From a virus, in IMG/VR virus record IMGVR_UViG_3300030943_000149, positions 1 through 26,444 of that record: a stretch of DNA of 26,444 nt; one strand, 5' to 3'. Position 1 is the stretch's first letter, and every line of letters begins with the position of its first letter. This document shows, piece by piece, positions 12,234 through 22,600 of the stretch. Under the pieces are notes generated by a model. That model ran no database searches. It saw only the letters and a program-made list of their open reading frames with translations, and was not told the DNA's origin. Made by a program: the position numbers and the translations under genes.

Positions 12234-15200
12234 TTACTTCTGCTGATTGTAATAGTCAGGGTTAATTTGGTAGGTATCGTACCAGTCTCCGTTATTAGAG
12301 CCAGTGGCCTGATTGATGGTCTTGATTACTGCCCCCATCTTCTTCTTGTTGCCTATGAGTGCCGCAAGCTGTGACGCGTAGTCTCGGTCGCGATTCGTTG
12401 CGGCCTGCTGGGGGTCTAGGTATTTGACCATATTCGATGTGGTCATTCTCTGCACTGCGCCGCGGACTCCCGGTGTCGTGTTGGCGTCGCGCGACCCCTG
12501 CACTGATCCCGGCACACGGTCAGCAGGTGCTAGGTATTTGTTGAGGTCGTTCAGTGCGCCCGTAGACCCTGCGACGCGGTCAATCGCTGTCGCGGCTTTC
12601 GGGTTCTTTGCGAGTATATTTTGCAGGTACGGGTTGTTTGCTATCAGCCTGCCTGTTGCAGTGGATGGTGACGCCAGGTCTGTCATGGCTGTAGCTGACC
12701 CGTCCTGTGAGTACAGCGATCCGCCTGTAAGGAAATTGTACCCTGTTCCTACCTCGATGGGTATCTTTATCATCGGATTCAGCATGGAAGCGGCATCTGC
12801 ACCGTTGAAGTATAAATCTCCAGCGGGTGCGCCGAAGTCAAGCATCTTGGTTCTTCCGTCTGCCGTATTCTCATACGGAACGGCGAAGTTTCTACGCTCA
12901 TAATCAGGCACATCTTCGTAGTTGGTTCCGGTTACTTCGGAGCCTACTTTTGTTGCTCTTGACAGCGCCACATATGGCCTAGGGTCGTTCAGTATGCTTT
13001 CTACCTGCAATGGGATGTTTTTCCTTGCCCATGTGTAGAACGGCAACACGAGCTTGATGTTCTTCTCAAACTCGCTGATGTCCTGATAGTCAAACTGATA
13101 CTTCTGCACCATTTCTGCCGCCACTTCCGGCGATAATCCTGCTTTTCGGTTCGCGATGTAGTTGACAGCACGGATGTATTCCTCGGCCCTGTTTCCTACG
13201 GCTCTGCTTCCGGCCGACACCGTTGCCGCTGGGTGACTTACCAGTCTCTCCCCCAGCCCGCCAGAGTTTCTACGAAGCATATCCTCTGCTGTGCCGTGTT
13301 TCAGCGTGTTGCTGTCAGTCAGCATGAAGGTTCCGAGGGCGTTGTTCTGCACCATCTCTTCGTAGATTTCCTTTGCAGTGTACTCTTTACCGCTGATGTT
13401 TATCAGGCTTTTTCCTGCGCTACCCCCACCATGAGCCGCTACCATAACAGCGGCTCTTTGTGTTGTGGGGTCTGCGATGGCAGTTCCTAGGTTCAGGAAG
13501 TTGTTGAAAGTACCGGACGCGATGTTGCGCAGGTGGTACTTGACGTTCATGCCTGTTACGAGTGGTTTCCATGCTCCGTAGAACTTGTTCACCACATTAA
13601 CCATGGCGCTCGCCCCGTTGGTGAGCTGTACTTTAGAAGTTCTGTTGTACTTGTCAGCCATTCCTTTTGGGAGTGCGTACATCTCCAAATCAGCGCTTCC
13701 CACGAGATTCTTTGCATCCTGCTCACTGATTTTCGTCAGCGCATCTCCATGATTTTCAAGCAGTTTCTGTAATGCAGACGCCTCTTTGGTTCCGGTAAGA
13801 TCGGTGAAGCCTGCGCTGAACCCCTCCGGCATCTGTGTAGTTCCTACACTTCCTGGAAGGTTGTCAGTGTACTGCTTGATTCCTTTTTCTAACCCGTCTA
13901 CAGAGAACATCTTGACCTTAGCCACAGGTACTACGATGTCATACCCCTCATACATTGCCTGCTTAGCATCTGACGCGCTTTTTATGCGTTTCCCAAAGGT
14001 TCCGAGAGCCTCATTGATCGTCGTTCTATCTGCTACCATCTTGTTTGAGCTGAGCTGTCTTGTCATAAATGAGGCGAGGGCTGACTCCTCAAGAAACTTG
14101 TAGTCATCAGGTACGGTTTTGCCCGAGCTGTTCAGCTTGTCGCGTATCTTGGCGTTGATCTCCTCTGCTGTAAGATTCTTGTATTCTGCATTTCTAGCAG
14201 TGTTGAATGTATTCTGAATATTCAGGTTACGCGTCATTCCGCCCTTGCGCATCTGCGAGTTGATCTCATGGTTGATGACTCTAGGGAAGTACGTGGGAGC
14301 ATCTTTCCCCGTCTTGTCGATACCCTTAACAAACTGGTCTTCCACATTGTGAAGGATTCCGAGCGATTTCTCGTGCATCCCTACGCCTTTCAGGGACGAG
14401 GTGTAGATGTTCTTTAGGTCAAGCAATGTCATATTGGCAGGGTCTTTTACGATGTCAGGGAACTGCTGTGCGAGCTCCTCTGCGGCTTTCACTTTTCTCG
14501 GAGTATCCGTGATGACGGTGTCCCACTCTTCGGTTGTGAGGCCAGCCCCCTTCTTGACGATCAGCCTATCCATGACTTTGTCTACATCATGGCCGCGAAC
14601 CAGCGTGCCGCGTTGCAGTGCCGCTATATTCCGGAATACCTTGGACGAAGTGTGGTCGGCTAGATTCTGCATGCCCTGCTGGGTGTTGTTAAACTTCTTG
14701 AACAGCGTCTCTTCCTGCGGAGTCAGGCCTGCTACGTGTGAATTACTGAAAGCATCCCCGGCTAAATTACCCGCCTTGCTAAGTGCAGTATCTGAATTAT
14801 GGGCTCCTCCTAAAGAAATTCTAGCGTTGGCTCCGATATCCTGCATCTTCTTTCCCGAGACGAGCTGTTTTCCGGCGATCTTTATTCCAGCTCCTGCATG
14901 AGCGTCAGCAGACGCTTGCGCCGCAGCGCGTGATTGTGCGGCGTGCTCGGATACCTTAGCGGCGTGTTCCGTGGTACCTACCGACTTCGCATCTAGCCCA
15001 AGGGAATGTGCATAGATGTTCTCGTCAATGGTTGCGTAGGGAACATCCAATGACTTCGCTAGGTCACGCTTCGATGTGACGCCGTGAATCTTCTGCAACT
15101 CCTCAGTAGCCTTTGTTATTTTCTTCGCCTTTTCGTACTTCTCATATTTCGACAGGGTTTCCTCTGCAAGCGTGGCTCTGCGTCCTGTTGCGGCACCTTT

Positions 15201-15719
15201 TACAAGGGAGCCTACTCCGGTTCCGCCTATCAGGTTGATTGGGTCAGTCAATATCTCTGCCGCTATTCCGCCAATTACCTGACCCTTCTGACTCTTGACG
15301 CCCATGTCTTTCATCATGTCAGCGCCGGAGTATTTCTGCTCACCCGTCCAACCCTTCTTAAGAGCGTCGGCTACATTAACATTTCCTCCATGCAGGTCGT
15401 CCCTAACGGCTCTGAGTCCGACACGAACAGCGTCACCGGGCTTCTGTAGTGCTTCAAGCCCTTTATTCAATTCATGACCAAGACCGGAAAGTCCAAGCTT
15501 AGCGTCTTTATTCTGCACGGGAACACTCTGCCCGGAAGACTGTAGCCTGACCGTACCCATTGCAATCTTACGCTTAGCCGCCTCGGCGTCCTTTGCGGCC
15601 TTCGCTTTGTTAGCGGCGATCGCCGCGGCAACAGCCGCGGCGTCGTGTGTGTTATGAGCTCCGCCAAGAGCATCTTTTACTTTATTGAATCCCTTAGCTA
15701 TTGTGCTGAATATGCTCAT
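12234..15719 (-). CDS. Large internal virion (ejection-type) protein
   Basis: 1161 residues; AGGAGG upstream of the ATG. The N-terminus is Ala/Lys-rich and helical, followed by GGIAAEILTDPINLIGG (about 150-170), a membrane-active or packing element seen in large phage virion proteins. The centre is long and helical. The C-terminal half has TGMNVKYHLRNIASGTFNNF, a helical ANRKAGLSPEVAAEMVQKYQ, and the motif LPFYTWARKNIPLQ at 892-905, typical of the LPD38-like part of large phage polyvalent/internal core proteins. No transglycosylase (SLT) Glu motif is recognised. By comparison with podoviruses such proteins sit in the capsid and are ejected to carry DNA across the envelope. Last gene of the late operon, directly after the 948-residue protein, with which it probably forms the ejection complex. 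The structural class is supported; the exact role is inferred. Confidence 0.78.
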   Translation of the reverse strand: MSIFSTIAKGFNKVKDALGGAHNTHDAAAVAAAIAANKAKAAKDAEAAKRKIAMGTVRLQSSGQSVPVQNKDAKLGLSGLGHELNKGLEALQKPGDAVRVGLRAVRDDLHGGNVNVADALKKGWTGEQKYSGADMMKDMGVKSQKGQVIGGIAAEILTDPINLIGGTGVGSLVKGAATGRRATLAEETLSKYEKYEKAKKITKATEELQKIHGVTSKRDLAKSLDVPYATIDENIYAHSLGLDAKSVGTTEHAAKVSEHAAQSRAAAQASADAHAGAGIKIAGKQLVSGKKMQDIGANARISLGGAHNSDTALSKAGNLAGDAFSNSHVAGLTPQEETLFKKFNNTQQGMQNLADHTSSKVFRNIAALQRGTLVRGHDVDKVMDRLIVKKGAGLTTEEWDTVITDTPRKVKAAEELAQQFPDIVKDPANMTLLDLKNIYTSSLKGVGMHEKSLGILHNVEDQFVKGIDKTGKDAPTYFPRVINHEINSQMRKGGMTRNLNIQNTFNTARNAEYKNLTAEEINAKIRDKLNSSGKTVPDDYKFLEESALASFMTRQLSSNKMVADRTTINEALGTFGKRIKSASDAKQAMYEGYDIVVPVAKVKMFSVDGLEKGIKQYTDNLPGSVGTTQMPEGFSAGFTDLTGTKEASALQKLLENHGDALTKISEQDAKNLVGSADLEMYALPKGMADKYNRTSKVQLTNGASAMVNVVNKFYGAWKPLVTGMNVKYHLRNIASGTFNNFLNLGTAIADPTTQRAAVMVAAHGGGSAGKSLINISGKEYTAKEIYEEMVQNNALGTFMLTDSNTLKHGTAEDMLRRNSGGLGERLVSHPAATVSAGSRAVGNRAEEYIRAVNYIANRKAGLSPEVAAEMVQKYQFDYQDISEFEKNIKLVLPFYTWARKNIPLQVESILNDPRPYVALSRATKVGSEVTGTNYEDVPDYERRNFAVPYENTADGRTKMLDFGAPAGDLYFNGADAASMLNPMIKIPIEVGTGYNFLTGGSLYSQDGSATAMTDLASPSTATGRLIANNPYLQNILAKNPKAATAIDRVAGSTGALNDLNKYLAPADRVPGSVQGSRDANTTPGVRGAVQRMTTSNMVKYLDPQQAATNRDRDYASQLAALIGNKKKMGAVIKTINQATGSNNGDWYDTYQINPDYYNQQK

Positions 15720-15730
15720 ATCCAGTCCTC

Positions 15731-18577
15731 CTATTTCAACCCTGCGTTAGTAAGAGCTACACTTACCGCGTTCTGAACATCAGACTCCGTTCCTCCGTAC
15801 AGTGCGGCCGCGGCTCTAACTGCGGACTGTACTGACGATTTGGTTGGATGCCCTACATGGAGAGCGTTGCTTGCGGCCTCCACCAGTTTGGCTAGCGCAG
15901 TAGTTGATACCGACTTTGCTCCTGATGATTTGTGTGTAGCGCTGTACTGAGAAGTGTTGGCTTTCTGCTGTTGAATCTTGAGTGTTCCCTGCTTGTACGC
16001 GGCGTCTATGGCGTTCTTCTTTTGTGTCTCAGAGAGTGCCGCCCACTTGTACCCCATTGCGGCGGCGTTTGCTTTAGCATCAGCAATCGCCTTCGCCTCT
16101 GCTGTTGCAGTATCCGCGTCTGTTTCGTACTTTGACTGCTCCAACGTCTGCTGTTTCTCCACATAGTCAAGCGCTGTGGAGTAGGCCTGATTTATTAGGT
16201 TGCCTTTCAGGGTATCCTTCTGCGACTCTGCGTTATCCTTGATTTTCTGCTCCATTGATAGCTCTAAGTCAGAGTTGAACATTCCTCTTGCCGCCATAGT
16301 CTCTTTCAGTGCGGCGATGTCATCCTCTGCCTGTGCGTCGATAGCGGCGTACTGCGAGTCAAGATACTCCTGATTTGCGTCAAGTATCTGACCAACAATA
16401 TCGCTGATTGTGGTATCCTCTTCTGCCGTGGTGTCTTCCAATGTCGGGTCTTGCGATGCAAATCCGCCGGTGTTAGGAAGTCCGTTTTCATCTAGTGTCG
16501 TCTCGCTACTACCTCCGTTGCTTGCGGTGTAGTCAGGATTATTGTACCAAAAGTGCTGTTTTCCGGAGGCATCAACCGTAGATACTACTGAATCTGTTGG
16601 GATTGGCTGTGACAAAGCCTCGTCTACATAGGTGTGCCCGTCAGGGCCTATATACCCGGAGTTTTCGTCATACCCACCAGCAGAGTTCAATGTGTAATAC
16701 TTCGTAGGAGTTGCTCCACCTGCCCCGGTATAAGCACTTCCCGTACCAGTTCCACCAGTCATACCAGTAGGTGAGTATGTGCTACCGTAAGCCCCTTCTC
16801 CCATACCAGTATCGCCTCCAGTTCCTATCCCAGTATCCATCGATGACGTTGACATAAGCAATGGGCTCGCGCTTCTAGCGATGGTTGCGGAAGTATTGGC
16901 AGCAGGTACGGCAGTATCCGCACCAGTATCCTCACCATTGGAATAGTCTATGATATCCTGCAAGTCTTGATCTGTTGTTTTTCCGGTGCCATCACCATTT
17001 TTCTGATCTTTAGAAGTGCTACCAAGCATGTACAAACCTAGCCCGCCTAGCCCGCCTACTGCCGTGGCCGCCCTACCAATTTTAAAAGCCTTACTGCTTT
17101 TTATTTTCTGAAATACACTCTTAGGTGTCTCTACTTTATTCTTCAAATTGCTTGCGGCATCGTCGGCGGCCTGCTCTTCTGCGGTGAGCGGAAATCCTTC
17201 TGTTCCGTTATTCGCGTTGTCAATTGCCACGTCTTTTACGGAACTCGGAGTCTCACGTTCCTTTGATTTTGCCTTTTCCGCCATTATGCCATCAGCCTCT
17301 GTTGTATTCACAGCCGCTGGCGGCTCTGTGGTAGTCTTTCCTAGTCTCACTCTAGACTCTTCTATGAGTTTAGCGTCGGCGGAGTCTTGCGCGGCGAGTT
17401 GAGAAGGCGTCATGGATTCGGGCGCTGATGGTTTAACAGTTTGCTTCTTCCCCGGATCCCTAGTTGATCTCGGCAACTCTGCTGATTTTGGAGCCTCCGT
17501 GACGGCTTGTTTTACTGCACTTGCGGCGGCGTTTGCGTTTTTAAGGGCATCGCTGGCCGTTTTGAATGTTGTAGCGTCAAGTTGCCCGTTGTGCGCAAGA
17601 TTTGATATCATGCTTTGCGCTGATGTTAGTGAGACTTTATCTGCAACCATCTTGTTCACCATAGCCACCACTTCTGCCTTGGTTTCCAATTTTACACCCG
17701 CATCTGAGATGGCCTGAAATAAATCTCTTCCGGGCACACTTTCTATAATTTTCGATGCCTCGCTTATAACGGCCTTTCCAACTCCCTTGAGCGCCTTTGC
17801 CCCTACTTTTTCAACGCCGTTTATACTTCCGAGCACCATGTTCATAGCACTAGGCTGTGCCGCGGCACCTAAGGCAAGTACGTTCTTCTTTTGCGCCGAC
17901 TGAATTACCGCCTTGTTTCCCGATTTCACCGCCTGCTTAAACGCCAAGTCTGCGGATGCTTTGTTTGCATCAAGAGTTGATTGCTCTTTTGTTGGCGCAT
18001 ACAGCGCCTTAGCGACGCCGTTTACCTGCTCCCATACCTTTTTTGCCCCAGTGTCAGCTGTCAGCACGTCGCCGCCAAACTTCTTCACGGCGGAGACAGC
18101 GGAAGTTAGCGCAGGTGAATAATTGCTTTTCACAGCGGAAGATGTAGGCGCCCCTGTTATAGACGCCCTTGTAGGTGTTACCGCCTTTGCTGATGTTACT
18201 GGCGATGCTACCGTAGACGTTGCAGGGGCCTTTACTGTTGTAGATGACGAGGAAGAGGGCATTCCAGACATAGACGCCCTAGTAGGTGTTACTGCCGCCG
18301 TAGTGACCTTAGGTGCGGTATACGCTGTATCTACAGCCTTGAATCCAGCAGATGTTGGAGTTTCCAGCTTCACGCTGTACAGCCCACTTTCCTTGTTATA
18401 TTGTGCTCCAGCGGTTCCCTTTGCTACTACTTGATAGTTTCCGCCCTGCGTTTTTACAACGGCTCCTACAGCGGGCTTAGTCGGAACGACCGCCTTCGGG
18501 AGCGTCTCTTGGTTTGATGTGCCTTTCTTGTAAGCTGTATCTACAGCCTTGAACCCAGTAGAACTTAATGAGGCCAT
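15731..18577 (-). CDS. Large internal virion protein with low-complexity N-terminus and coiled-coil C-terminus
   Basis: 948 residues with an AAGGAGGGG site. The N-terminus is Ala/Thr/Ser/Pro-rich and contains internal repeats: GFKAVDTAY at 8-16 and 78-86, and TPTRAS at 97-102 and 134-139. A single hydrophobic segment (about 494-519, ATAVGGLGGLGLYMLG) could cross a membrane. A Gly/Thr-rich linker follows (about 575-640), then an acidic region, then a long coiled coil (about 730-867) with DIAALKETMAARGMFNS, a pattern common in phage internal-core and ejection proteins. No enzyme motif is seen. The gene sits between lysis genes and the 1161-residue virion protein. The most likely role is a minor internal protein that forms part of a DNA-injection conduit; this is inferred from size, repeats and position. 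Confidence 0.72.
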   Translation of the reverse strand: MASLSSTGFKAVDTAYKKGTSNQETLPKAVVPTKPAVGAVVKTQGGNYQVVAKGTAGAQYNKESGLYSVKLETPTSAGFKAVDTAYTAPKVTTAAVTPTRASMSGMPSSSSSTTVKAPATSTVASPVTSAKAVTPTRASITGAPTSSAVKSNYSPALTSAVSAVKKFGGDVLTADTGAKKVWEQVNGVAKALYAPTKEQSTLDANKASADLAFKQAVKSGNKAVIQSAQKKNVLALGAAAQPSAMNMVLGSINGVEKVGAKALKGVGKAVISEASKIIESVPGRDLFQAISDAGVKLETKAEVVAMVNKMVADKVSLTSAQSMISNLAHNGQLDATTFKTASDALKNANAAASAVKQAVTEAPKSAELPRSTRDPGKKQTVKPSAPESMTPSQLAAQDSADAKLIEESRVRLGKTTTEPPAAVNTTEADGIMAEKAKSKERETPSSVKDVAIDNANNGTEGFPLTAEEQAADDAASNLKNKVETPKSVFQKIKSSKAFKIGRAATAVGGLGGLGLYMLGSTSKDQKNGDGTGKTTDQDLQDIIDYSNGEDTGADTAVPAANTSATIARSASPLLMSTSSMDTGIGTGGDTGMGEGAYGSTYSPTGMTGGTGTGSAYTGAGGATPTKYYTLNSAGGYDENSGYIGPDGHTYVDEALSQPIPTDSVVSTVDASGKQHFWYNNPDYTASNGGSSETTLDENGLPNTGGFASQDPTLEDTTAEEDTTISDIVGQILDANQEYLDSQYAAIDAQAEDDIAALKETMAARGMFNSDLELSMEQKIKDNAESQKDTLKGNLINQAYSTALDYVEKQQTLEQSKYETDADTATAEAKAIADAKANAAAMGYKWAALSETQKKNAIDAAYKQGTLKIQQQKANTSQYSATHKSSGAKSVSTTALAKLVEAASNALHVGHPTKSSVQSAVRAAAALYGGTESDVQNAVSVALTNAGLK

Positions 18578-18589
18578 GTGTACCCCTCC

Positions 18590-18874
18590 TTACTGCGGCG
18601 AAACGCCTAATTTAATCGCTATGTATCCTAATACGATTAGTATACACCAGTTACGAACCATTGTGGTAGTGCTTTCCCATCTGATACCCGGCTTAGCCTT
18701 TAGTATGCTTACGTCAGTCTGTATGTTGATTATAGCAGTGGCTATCCCATCAATCTTTACATTCATACCTGAGAAATTGATGGCAGTCTCGTAGCCCCGT
18801 TCGCTTACCTTGTCGATGTCATCCTGCGCCTTAAGCAATGCCGGGCACGGGCATACTCTCTCTTTCTCTTCCAT
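18590..18874 (-). CDS. XhlA-like holin-associated membrane protein
   Basis: 94 residues with AAGGGGGG upstream. The N-terminus is hydrophilic, followed by an amphipathic coiled-coil part (about 35-60, VKIDGIATAIINIQTDVSIL). A KPGIRWES motif precedes one C-terminal transmembrane segment (76-90, WCILIVLGYIAIKLG). This is the layout of the phage hemolysin XhlA family: N-terminal amphipathic helix, 'KPxxRWE', then membrane anchor. In such phages XhlA-type proteins work with a holin and an endolysin in lysis. Here holin and endolysin genes lie immediately upstream in the same transcript, which supports the call. Confidence 0.8.
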   Translation of the reverse strand: MEEKERVCPCPALLKAQDDIDKVSERGYETAINFSGMNVKIDGIATAIINIQTDVSILKAKPGIRWESTTTMVRNWCILIVLGYIAIKLGVSPQ

Positions 18875-18885
18875 GTCGTCCCCCC

Positions 18886-19131
18886 TTATTTACACTCTTC
18901 CTCAAGTTCCTCTACCGCGTCTATAGCAGAGTTGATAACCTTCCTAGCTAATTCTAAATCAATTTTTCCCTGCGTGATAATTGCTACAGTGGAGGGAACA
19001 ATTGCTACAATTGCCCCGACTACTATATCAGCTACCGATTGCCGCATTCCAAATATCATCATAATTCCTGTGATGGTGGATGCTGAGGCGAGTAGGAACT
19101 TCCTACTCGCGAACTTCTTTAATGCCTTCAT
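18886..19131 (-). CDS. Phage holin (two transmembrane segments)
   Basis: 81 residues, GGAGGT upstream. A basic start (MKALKKFASRK) is followed by transmembrane helix 1 at about 12-28 (FLLASASTITGIMMIFG), a short loop, helix 2 at about 34-53 (DIVVGAIVAIVPSTVAIIT), then the sequence QGKIDLELARKV and an acidic tail. The size, two helices and 'x-G-x-(I/V)-D' after helix 2 are typical of small Bacillota phage holins, which form pores that release the endolysin. It lies between the endolysin and the XhlA-like protein. Confidence 0.87.
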   Translation of the reverse strand: MKALKKFASRKFLLASASTITGIMMIFGMRQSVADIVVGAIVAIVPSTVAIITQGKIDLELARKVINSAIDAVEELEEECK

Positions 19132-19142
19132 ATGTACCTCCT

Positions 19143-19598
19143 CTACCCCATTATTGGGGCATACTTCCTGAATACAGCGGATGACGTGGTGTTTGTCTCA
19201 ATCGGCTGAATGTGCCACACCTCGCCTTTTTTTATAAGAGGCTTGCAGAGCCCATACTTAGCCAGCTCCGCATTTGTTGCCTCATAGAGCGGTGATCCGA
19301 TCAGGATATCTACAGCTAGGCGGTATTCGTGCGCCGAGCTTCCCGGCTTCGCGGCGAGCTTGATTCCGCGCTTGCCGAGTTTCTTGGTCTTCTTGTACAC
19401 TAGGTACTCTTGATAATATTCATTTTGCACTGCATACGATCTGTACGGATTTCCGTTGATGTGTGACTGCTCTTCCTTGTCCCTAGAGAACGCCGCCAAC
19501 CGGTGGCAGAACTCAGGGTCGAGGTCTTTCCACATACCAATCAGCCATACATACGGATCTGCCTGCGGATATTTACCTGTTACTAGTCTAGTCTTCAT
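19143..19598 (-). CDS. M15-family D,D-/L,D-peptidase endolysin
   Basis: 151 residues, a full single-domain zinc peptidase of the VanY/L-Ala-D-Glu peptidase (M15) type. Substrate-binding NPYRSYAVQNEYYQEYL carries Arg53; the zinc site is SSAHEYRLAVD (His90, Asp97) and GEVWHIQP (Glu126 catalytic, His129). It cuts peptide stems or cross-links in the cell wall to release progeny. There is no signal peptide, consistent with export through the holin, and no separate wall-binding domain. Ribosome site AGGGGGG. The gene is followed by holin and XhlA-like genes, giving a compact lysis cassette in the middle of the structural operon. Confidence 0.93.
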   Translation of the reverse strand: MKTRLVTGKYPQADPYVWLIGMWKDLDPEFCHRLAAFSRDKEEQSHINGNPYRSYAVQNEYYQEYLVYKKTKKLGKRGIKLAAKPGSSAHEYRLAVDILIGSPLYEATNAELAKYGLCKPLIKKGEVWHIQPIETNTTSSAVFRKYAPIMG

Positions 19599-19613
19599 TG
19601 TTGTACCCCCCTA

Positions 19614-22600
19614 TTATGCTTGGGTGTTAAGTTGTAGCAAGTCCCACGTTGAGTCGGTCGAGTTATACATGAAAGTGCAATACATTGTCTTGCTTAGTAC
19701 GGTCGTCGTGGGAAGTGTCGCCCCCATACTGCGGAATATGGCGTTCCATGTAAGTGCTCTTGCGGTAGCGTTGTCTTTAAATCGAATGACAAGCTCCTGA
19801 CCGTTAGTGGGTGTTCCGGTTGGAGCGGATATCGTTGCGGCGACAGCTAACGCAGTGACGGTATACAGGTCCGTGGTGTCCCCGTTGATCGCGATCGGTG
19901 TTCCGGACGCCACGGTATTGACTCTCTTTGTGATACGCTTGTTCGTTAGGGTATCCGTGGTCGCTCTTGCTACAACAGTATCAGCAGAAGTCGGGAGAGT
20001 GAGTGTATTGGTGGGAGTCAATATGCTTGTGATCTTTGGGGTGGTCAGGGTTTTATTTGTAAGTGTTTCTGCCCCCGTCAATGTCGCCCCAGATATTCCC
20101 TCAATACAGACTTGGGCTAAATCCCACCGCGTATCTACGGCATTATAGACCAACCATATTATCATCATTTTTCCGAGTACGGTTGTTGTTGGGAGTGCTG
20201 TCCCTACCCCGCGATAGATCGCGTTCCAAGCTAGGGTCTGTGCGGTACCATTATCTTTGATTCGGATAATAAGTTGCTGTCCCTCCGTCGGTGTCCCGGT
20301 CGGCGCGCCGAAAGTCGCGGTACCCGCTAACGCGGTAATAACGTATACATCGGCGGCGGTCAGATCGGGGATCGGTGTCGCGCTTGATACAATCGTAGTA
20401 ATTCTAGGGTTTATTCGTTTGTTTGTCAGCGTGGTGGTTAGACTGTCATAATAGGTTTTAATCAAAGCCTTAACATTGGCCCACCCTGACTTCTTTTCAT
20501 ACTTAGCGCTCGTATCGAAAAACCGAATCATATCGTCGTCAGCGAGGTCATTGAACTCCTGTGTTTGCCCATAGGTGTTATGGAGCGGTCTGTCTGCTCC
20601 GAGAACGAGGGGGTTCGTTCCTTTCGGATAATCCGTACCGCCCCAATCAACGCTAATGGAGTTGTTATTGCAGGATATTACCTTCGTACCTAATCCTCCG
20701 GGTATATACATCGAAACGGAATTTTCGTTGCCAGTAAAGATATTATCATCAATCGTGATATTGCTGGCGTAAGCATCCGTGATATCGATAAATAGGCCTT
20801 TATCCATTCCAATACAAGTGTTGTGCCTAAATGTGATATTGCTGGCATGATGCCCAGTATATTGTGAAAGCCACATAGAAGCATATCCGCAATCTACGAA
20901 GTGGTTATCGTGCACATTGATAGTGTCGCTTGTTCCGCCAGTCTCAGCGGATATGATTAGTCCCTGCACGCAGTTCTTTACTGTGTTGTTGCTGATTTCT
21001 ATGTACTGATTTGTTGCCGCAGTAGCGTCACAGTAGATTCCTACACCAGCGTTATTTGGCACATCATAAGTGTCGTTGTACCCGTACTCATATGAGTCGT
21101 GCACGAAATTGTGGAATATTAGACCGTGCGTACATCCGTCTTTAAAGTCTATCCCCTCGCGTCTCATGCCTCCTACATCACAGAACGAAACCGTTACATT
21201 AGAGCTATGCACGATGGAAAGGGCCTCCTGCTCATTGAGGTAGTTAGAGTTTTCTATCTTACAACCGTCAATCAACACGTTGTCACTGTACCAAAAATGT
21301 ATACCGGACATAGCGGTGTTATTCGTACTGCATCCCCGGATGACAATGTGCGAGTTATTGGTTGTATCGTCAACGTCTCCGATTCCCATACCGTCACAGT
21401 TTACAACAGCCATGTCGAAAACCCTGACCCATGACTGGCTGTGGATATCTATGTACGGCTGATAATGGTAAGACGATGCTATCCCAGTGCCGTCCACTAC
21501 TACTTTTTCGCTTGGGAATGGTCTGAGTGTTATGAAACTGTTAGTGCTTCCGCTCTTATAGAACTTCACACGCTCGTTGTACGTTCCTTCACGGACATAC
21601 ACAGTATCGCCTCCTGTAACGGGAGACGCCGCTTCTAAGGCTTTATTGATGGTAAGCCAAGGAGCGGAAAACGATCCATTTCCAGACGTATCGTTTCCTG
21701 TTTTCGCAACAAAATAGCAGTGAGCTTTGTCGTATCTTATGATATCTGCGAAAGCGAGGGCGTCGCTCAATGTGGTTGCTGTTACTCCGCCTCCTCCTGC
21801 CGCGTTTAACTGTGCTTGAATAGATGATGTAACACCATCTAAGTACCCAAGTTCATCGGAACTCACATTTCCTATACTTGTAGTCGATGGGAGGACTACG
21901 GTTCCTGTAAGTGTTGGGCTATCGGATCCCACTTTGGCATTTAACTGTGTTTGTATAGCCGAGGTAACTCCAGCTAGGCAGTTAAGTTCTGCGGGGGATA
22001 TTGCCGCAGCTCCTTGCGCGAACCGAATATCTGTCACATTTGCGTCACCTATCACCACTTGGTTGTTCGCCGTTGTATAAGTGTTAGCGCCAAGCGCCAT
22101 GCTATTACTGGCGTCTACCTTTTGAGATGTATGGTTTCCAGCCCCGTAACCGACTCCAGTATTTAAGTGCCCTGTTGTTATTTTTCCCAAGGAGCCGACT
22201 CCAGCCGCCGTATTCTCTCCCCCCGACGTGTTATACGCTAAAGCGTCCTCCCCTACTGCCACATTATAACTACCGTTTATGTTGTAAAAAAGAGCCGACT
22301 CGCCAACGGCTGTATTTGAATTGCCTGATGTATTCTCGTGTAAGGCGCTTGATCCTATCGCTGTATCTAAGTTTCCGTTTACGAGTGAAATTAAAGCATT
22401 TTTACCAAATTTGGTATTGGCGGTAGTTGGGGTAGTCACTTTTCCTGCGAGAGATGTTCCAACCTCCTGCAATGCTAACTCTACAGTAGCCCCAGTATAA
22501 TAATACCCAGCATCGGCAATTGATACCGCCGCCGCCGTTGATGCCCCGCCATCTCCCCTGTCTCCCTTTATCGCCACTGGAACCCAGTAGTTGGTATCGG

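Noticed and set aside
14407-14901. Long + strand open frame inside the 1161-residue gene
   Set aside because: It lies wholly antisense to a gene with strong coding features and has no good ribosome site; composition is a mirror of the Ala/Lys-rich coding strand.
18123-18434. Val/Ala-rich + strand open frame over the 948-residue gene
   Set aside because: Antisense shadow of the Thr/Ala/Ser-rich low-complexity N-terminus; no independent signals.
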